Assembly (NCBI GenBank): GCA_944385995.1
Contig: CALWZL010000014.1
Location: forward strand, 1 to 41,796
Length of the DNA: 41,796 nt
Reading direction: 5' to 3'
Source: an uncultured Faecalibacterium sp.
GTDB lineage: Bacteria > Bacillota > Clostridia > Oscillospirales > Ruminococcaceae
Shown: piece after piece, positions 38,197 to 41,796 of the stretch
How positions within the stretch are numbered: position 1 is the first letter of the stretch
How the letters are laid out: every line of letters begins with the position of its first letter
Made by a program: the position numbers and the translations under genes
The notes under the pieces: model-generated
Database searches by the model: none
What the model saw: only the letters and a program-made list of their open reading frames with translations
What the model was told of the DNA's origin: nothing

Positions 38197-41100
38197 ATGG
38201 AAAAATACAGTGTTAAGAAGCCATTCACCGTACTGGTCGCGGTCCTGATCGTGTTCCTGATGGGTTTTGTGTCGGTGACCAACCTGCGCACCGACCTGCT
38301 GCCGGACCTGAGTACCCCCTACCTGATGGTGGTGACGGTCTATCCCGGCGCCAGCCCCGAAAAGGTGGAGAGCGAGGTGTCCGAGGTGCTGGAAAGCGCC
38401 CTGGGCACGGTGGCGGGCGTATCCAGCATCACATCCACTTCGGCGGAGAACTACAGCATTGTACAGCTGAGCTTCGGCGCCGATACCGATATGAACAGCG
38501 CCCTGGTCAAGGTGTCCAACACCCTGGACCAGAACAAGGACAGCCTGCCCGACATCTGCCTGACCCCCTCCATCTTTGAGCTGAGCATGGACATGAGCTC
38601 GATGATGACGGTGGCCGTGGGCCGGGAGGGCGCCGACATCTATGAATTGAGCGACTTCCTGGAAGAGAGCGTCATCCCCGAGCTGGAGCGTCAGGAAGGT
38701 GTGTCCAGCATTTCCACCACCGGTCTGGTGAGCAAATACATCCAGGTCCAGCTGAACGAGAGCAAGATTGAGGACCTGAACGTCCTGCTGCTGGAGCAGG
38801 TGGATGCCCAGCTGGCCCTGGCCAAGGATCAGCTGGATGCAGCCGCCGCCCAGCTGGCCGACGGCAAAGCCCAGCTGCAGGAGGCCATTGACACCTTCGG
38901 CAACGTCTTTGCATCGGGTGTGGTGGACCGGGTGGCCGGCATGGTGTCGGACGCCACCCTGGAGATCCGTGAGAAGGTCCAGACCCTGATGAACGCCATC
39001 GACAACCTGATTGCCTTTGTCAATGAGCCCGAGATCAAGGAGGCCCTGACCCGGGTGCGGGACGGCCTGGCCGAGATCATGGACGAAATTTCCGCCACCG
39101 GCCTGCGGGACATCGACGACCTGATCGACGTGGTGTCCAAGATCCGGGACCTGACCGACGAGCTGACGGTGGCCCTGCAGCAGCTGCAGCAGCGGCTGGA
39201 CCAGGAGACCGGCGGGGACGGTTCCACCGCCGGCGACCTGATGGACACGCTGCAGATTCAGCAGAGCCTGGATGTGGTCTACTCCACCATGCAGGACGTG
39301 CTGGATTCCCTGAACCGGGTTCCCCAGCTGCTGGATCAGTTTGAGTCGGTCTACGCCGAGATGAGCCAGACCCAGCTGGAGGCCTACCTCCAGATCACCG
39401 AGGCCCAGCGCCAGGTGGAGGAGGGCCAGAAGCTCTACGACCAGTACAAGGAAGAATTTGAAACCGCCAAGGCCAGCGCCTTCGCCAACGCCGATGTCAA
39501 CAACCTGCTGACCATCGACGTGCTGTCCCAGCTGATCTACGCCCAGAACTTCTCGATGCCCGCCGGCTACATCGACGACAAGGACGACAATTCCTGGCTG
39601 TTGAAGGTGGGCGAGGAATACGACAGCATCGAGGACCTGGAGGGCGCCCTGCTGCTCCACATCGAGGGCGTCACCGACATCTACCTGAAGGACGTGGCCG
39701 ACGTGGCGGTGGTGGACAACGCCGCCGAGTCCTTCACCCGGCTGAACGACGAGCGGGCCGTGGTCCTGAATATCTACAAGAGCACTTCTGCCAGCGCCAA
39801 CGCAGTGTCGGATGCCTGCCTGGCCGCCTTCGATGAGCTGGGGGCGCGGTACGACGGACTGAATTTCAGTGTCCTTTCCAACCAGGGCAACTACATCACC
39901 GTCCTGATTTCCAGCATCCTCAGCAGTATGGCCATCGGCGCGGCTCTGGCCATCCTGATTCTGTCCCTCTTCCTGAAGGACATCAAGCCCACCCTGGTGG
40001 TCGGCATCAGCATTCCCCTGTCGGTGCTGTTCGCCGTGGTCCTGATGTATTTCACCGGCATCAACCTGAACATCATGAGCCTGGCCGGCCTGTCCCTGGG
40101 CATCGGCATGCTGGTGGACAACTCCATCGTCGTCATCGAAAACATCTACCGCCTGCGGGCCCGGGGCGTGGCTGCCCCCCGTGCAGCCGTCCAGGGCACC
40201 CGCCAGGTGTTCGGCTCCATTGTTTCTTCCACCCTCACCTCGGTGTGCGTCTTCCTGCCGGTGGTCTTTACCGAGCAGATCACCCGGGAGCTGATGCTCC
40301 CCATGTGCCTGACCATCGGCTACTGCCTGATGGCCTCCCTGCTGGTGGCCATCACGGTGGTGCCGGCCTCGGCTTCCACCATCCTGCGGGAAGCCAAAGT
40401 GAAACCCATGCCCTGGTTTGAGAAGGTCCAGGCCAGGTACGCCGCCAGCCTGGAATGGTGCCTGGACCACAAGCTGGCTCCCCTGGGGGCCGTGGTGGTG
40501 CTGTTCGCATTCTGCGTGTGGCGTGTGACCCTGATGGGCATGGTCATGCTGCCCAACGTCTCCAGCACTGAGATCAGCATGAGCGTCACCACCCCCAGCG
40601 ACATGACCCGGGAGCAGTCCTATGAGATGGCGGGCCAGATTTTGGAGACCGCCATGGGCCTGGATATGGTGGAGGAAGTGGGCGTCACCACCGACACCAC
40701 CATCTACGGGGTGGACGTGGGCATGCTGGGCAGCACCATCAGCAATTTGCTGTCCACCACCTCCACCGGCTACGGCACCTATGCCTATAACATCAAGCTG
40801 GAGGCCGGCGCCAGCGCTTCGGACGCCGAACAGGTGGGCGCAGCCCTGGAAGAGGCCATGACCCAGTACGATTGTACCAGCAAGGTGACCATCGACGGCA
40901 TCTCGGAGATCACCAGCATGCTGGGCAGCGGCCTGTCCGTCACCATCTACGGCAACGACTTCGAGACCCTCCAGAGCCTCAGCGACCAGGTGGTGGAGAT
41001 GGTCAACGGCACCGAGGGCTTTGCCAACGCCACCACCGGCCTGGGCAAAGGCGACCAGACCATCGAACTCCACATCGACAAGGATAAGGCCCGCGCCGCC

Positions 41101-41796
41101 GGCCTGACGGTGGCCCAGGCCTACCAGGCCATCGCGGCCAAGCTCACCACCTCCACCGACTCCACCACCATCAGCATCAACGGCGAGAGCATGACGGTGA
41201 AGGTGGTCAACGACACCGATCCCCTGACCGTGGAAAACCTGATGGATATGACCTTCAACACCACCAACTATGCCGCCGACGGCAGCCAGGTGGCGGAGGT
41301 CCACACCCTGGGCGAGTTTGCCGAGATCACCTACGGCACCACCCCCGACTCCATCACCCGCCAGGATCAGACCCGGTGCATCACCGTCACCGCCCAGACC
41401 CTGGACGGCTACAACACCACCGTCCAGGCCCGCCAGCTCCAGGACAAGCTGGACCAGTGGCAGGCCGAGGGCGGCCTGCCCGAGGGCTACAGCGTGGCCC
41501 TCAGCGGTGAGACCAGCAACGTCAACGACATCATGGGCCAGATGGCCCAGTGGCTGGCCCTGGCCCTGCCCTTCGTCTACCTGGTGATGGTGGCCCAGTT
41601 CCAGAGCCTGCTGAGCCCCTTCATCGTCCTGTTCACCATCCCCCTGGCCTTCACCGGCGGCATGGTGGGCCTGCTGGCCCTGGGCGAGCAGCTGAGCCTG
41701 ATGAGTCTGATGGGCTTCGTCGTCCTGATGGGCACCGTCGTCAACAACGGCATCCTCTTCGTGGACTACACCAACCAGCTCCGCCTGGGCGGGATG
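38197..41796 (+). CDS. RND-family efflux permease with coiled-coil insertion, partial (3' end beyond window)
   Basis: Proton-driven exporter of the HAE/SwrC type in the cytoplasmic membrane. ATG 38197 follows AAGGGAAG; the frame is open for all 1,200 codons to the window end. N-terminal helix 1 (about 9-28, LVAVLIVFLMGFVSVTNL), then porter subdomains. An unusual long helical, Gln/Leu/Asp-rich insertion (about residues 200-425) carries coiled-coil heptads such as AQLALAKDQLDAAAAQLADG. Membrane helices 2-6 begin near residue 568. The proton-relay helix reads GMLVDNSIVVIENIYRLR with one Asp (Asp641) where AcrB has two. The second porter half and the helix YLVMVAQFQSLLSPFIVLF follow. Cargo is unknown; SwrC relatives export lipopeptides. 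The 1,056-codon frame opposite it is a codon-bias shadow. Confidence 0.93.
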   Translation, partial: MEKYSVKKPFTVLVAVLIVFLMGFVSVTNLRTDLLPDLSTPYLMVVTVYPGASPEKVESEVSEVLESALGTVAGVSSITSTSAENYSIVQLSFGADTDMNSALVKVSNTLDQNKDSLPDICLTPSIFELSMDMSSMMTVAVGREGADIYELSDFLEESVIPELERQEGVSSISTTGLVSKYIQVQLNESKIEDLNVLLLEQVDAQLALAKDQLDAAAAQLADGKAQLQEAIDTFGNVFASGVVDRVAGMVSDATLEIREKVQTLMNAIDNLIAFVNEPEIKEALTRVRDGLAEIMDEISATGLRDIDDLIDVVSKIRDLTDELTVALQQLQQRLDQETGGDGSTAGDLMDTLQIQQSLDVVYSTMQDVLDSLNRVPQLLDQFESVYAEMSQTQLEAYLQITEAQRQVEEGQKLYDQYKEEFETAKASAFANADVNNLLTIDVLSQLIYAQNFSMPAGYIDDKDDNSWLLKVGEEYDSIEDLEGALLLHIEGVTDIYLKDVADVAVVDNAAESFTRLNDERAVVLNIYKSTSASANAVSDACLAAFDELGARYDGLNFSVLSNQGNYITVLISSILSSMAIGAALAILILSLFLKDIKPTLVVGISIPLSVLFAVVLMYFTGINLNIMSLAGLSLGIGMLVDNSIVVIENIYRLRARGVAAPRAAVQGTRQVFGSIVSSTLTSVCVFLPVVFTEQITRELMLPMCLTIGYCLMASLLVAITVVPASASTILREAKVKPMPWFEKVQARYAASLEWCLDHKLAPLGAVVVLFAFCVWRVTLMGMVMLPNVSSTEISMSVTTPSDMTREQSYEMAGQILETAMGLDMVEEVGVTTDTTIYGVDVGMLGSTISNLLSTTSTGYGTYAYNIKLEAGASASDAEQVGAALEEAMTQYDCTSKVTIDGISEITSMLGSGLSVTIYGNDFETLQSLSDQVVEMVNGTEGFANATTGLGKGDQTIELHIDKDKARAAGLTVAQAYQAIAAKLTTSTDSTTISINGESMTVKVVNDTDPLTVENLMDMTFNTTNYAADGSQVAEVHTLGEFAEITYGTTPDSITRQDQTRCITVTAQTLDGYNTTVQARQLQDKLDQWQAEGGLPEGYSVALSGETSNVNDIMGQMAQWLALALPFVYLVMVAQFQSLLSPFIVLFTIPLAFTGGMVGLLALGEQLSLMSLMGFVVLMGTVVNNGILFVDYTNQLRLGGM

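Noticed and set aside
38134-41304. Open frame of 1,056 codons on the minus strand
   Set aside because: It is the antisense of the RND gene, with His/Gly/Val-rich composition produced by GC-rich codon use. It has no ribosome-binding site and no domain. The same holds for other long frames opposite dnaK, the spoVA operon, smsB and the phosphoesterase.

Overview
The window is a GC-rich Firmicutes chromosome segment. It combines endospore genes (spoIIP, gpr, spoVAC-AD-AE, spoVT), a CIRCE-controlled hrcA-grpE-dnaK-dnaJ operon, a T-box in front of asnS, a split two-gene transketolase and a stand-alone two-gene SUF-like Fe-S pair. Together these point to an anaerobic gut-type clostridium of the Oscillospiraceae/Ruminococcaceae (Faecalibacterium-Subdoligranulum-Gemmiger neighbourhood). 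The family placement is inference from gene content and codon use. I see no phage, insertion sequence, CRISPR array, rRNA or tRNA gene.

Layout. 0-6 kb: asnS (cut by the window edge) with T-box and promoter, spoIIP and gpr, rpsT on the opposite strand, then the spoVA operon. 6-11.5 kb, plus strand: a VanY-type carboxypeptidase; a cell-surface O-acyl-transfer trio (DUF4358-like lipoprotein, MBOAT acyltransferase, DHHW protein); and two small paralogous proteins with an identical-length double-glycine leader, the most unusual item here. 11.5-17.3 kb, minus strand: heat-shock operon and spoVT. 17.6-21.3 kb: DJ-1 protein, YerC/TrpR-like regulator, acetyltransferase, pentapeptide-repeat protein, nitroreductase and a TreR-like regulator whose promoter contains a palindrome. 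21.3-24 kb: trxA and the transketolase pair. 24-28.3 kb: a gene-free stretch with inverted repeats, a dipeptide epimerase, a second acetyltransferase and the two-gene Fe-S scaffold/ATPase. 28.3-28.95 kb: a gene-free stretch with a duplicated iteron-like array. 28.95-37.5 kb: rhomboid-like protein, holB, gamma-carbonic-anhydrase-like protein, dacA, birA, phosphoesterase, rsmI, trmN6-like methyltransferase, a tiny 2[4Fe-4S] ferredoxin and ricT. 37.5-41.8 kb: a long leader and an RND efflux permease cut by the window end.

Functional links. The spore genes cover engulfment (SpoIIP), forespore regulation (SpoVT), dipicolinate channel parts (SpoVA) and germination proteolysis (GPR); two have sequences resembling sigma-G promoters. 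Cell-envelope remodelling recurs (VanY-type enzyme, DacA, MBOAT trio, epimerase for murein dipeptides). Fe-S biology recurs as the SufBC-like pair, ferredoxin and RicT. holB, ricT, rsmI and a yabB/trmN6-like gene also cluster near the replication origin in Bacillus subtilis, which makes the DnaA-box-like array at 28.7-28.85 kb worth checking.

Most genes have good Shine-Dalgarno sites, so starts were chosen on them; rpsT and the MBOAT gene start with TTG and birA with GTG. Predictions were made by eye: promoters, operators and RNA structures are sequence matches only.
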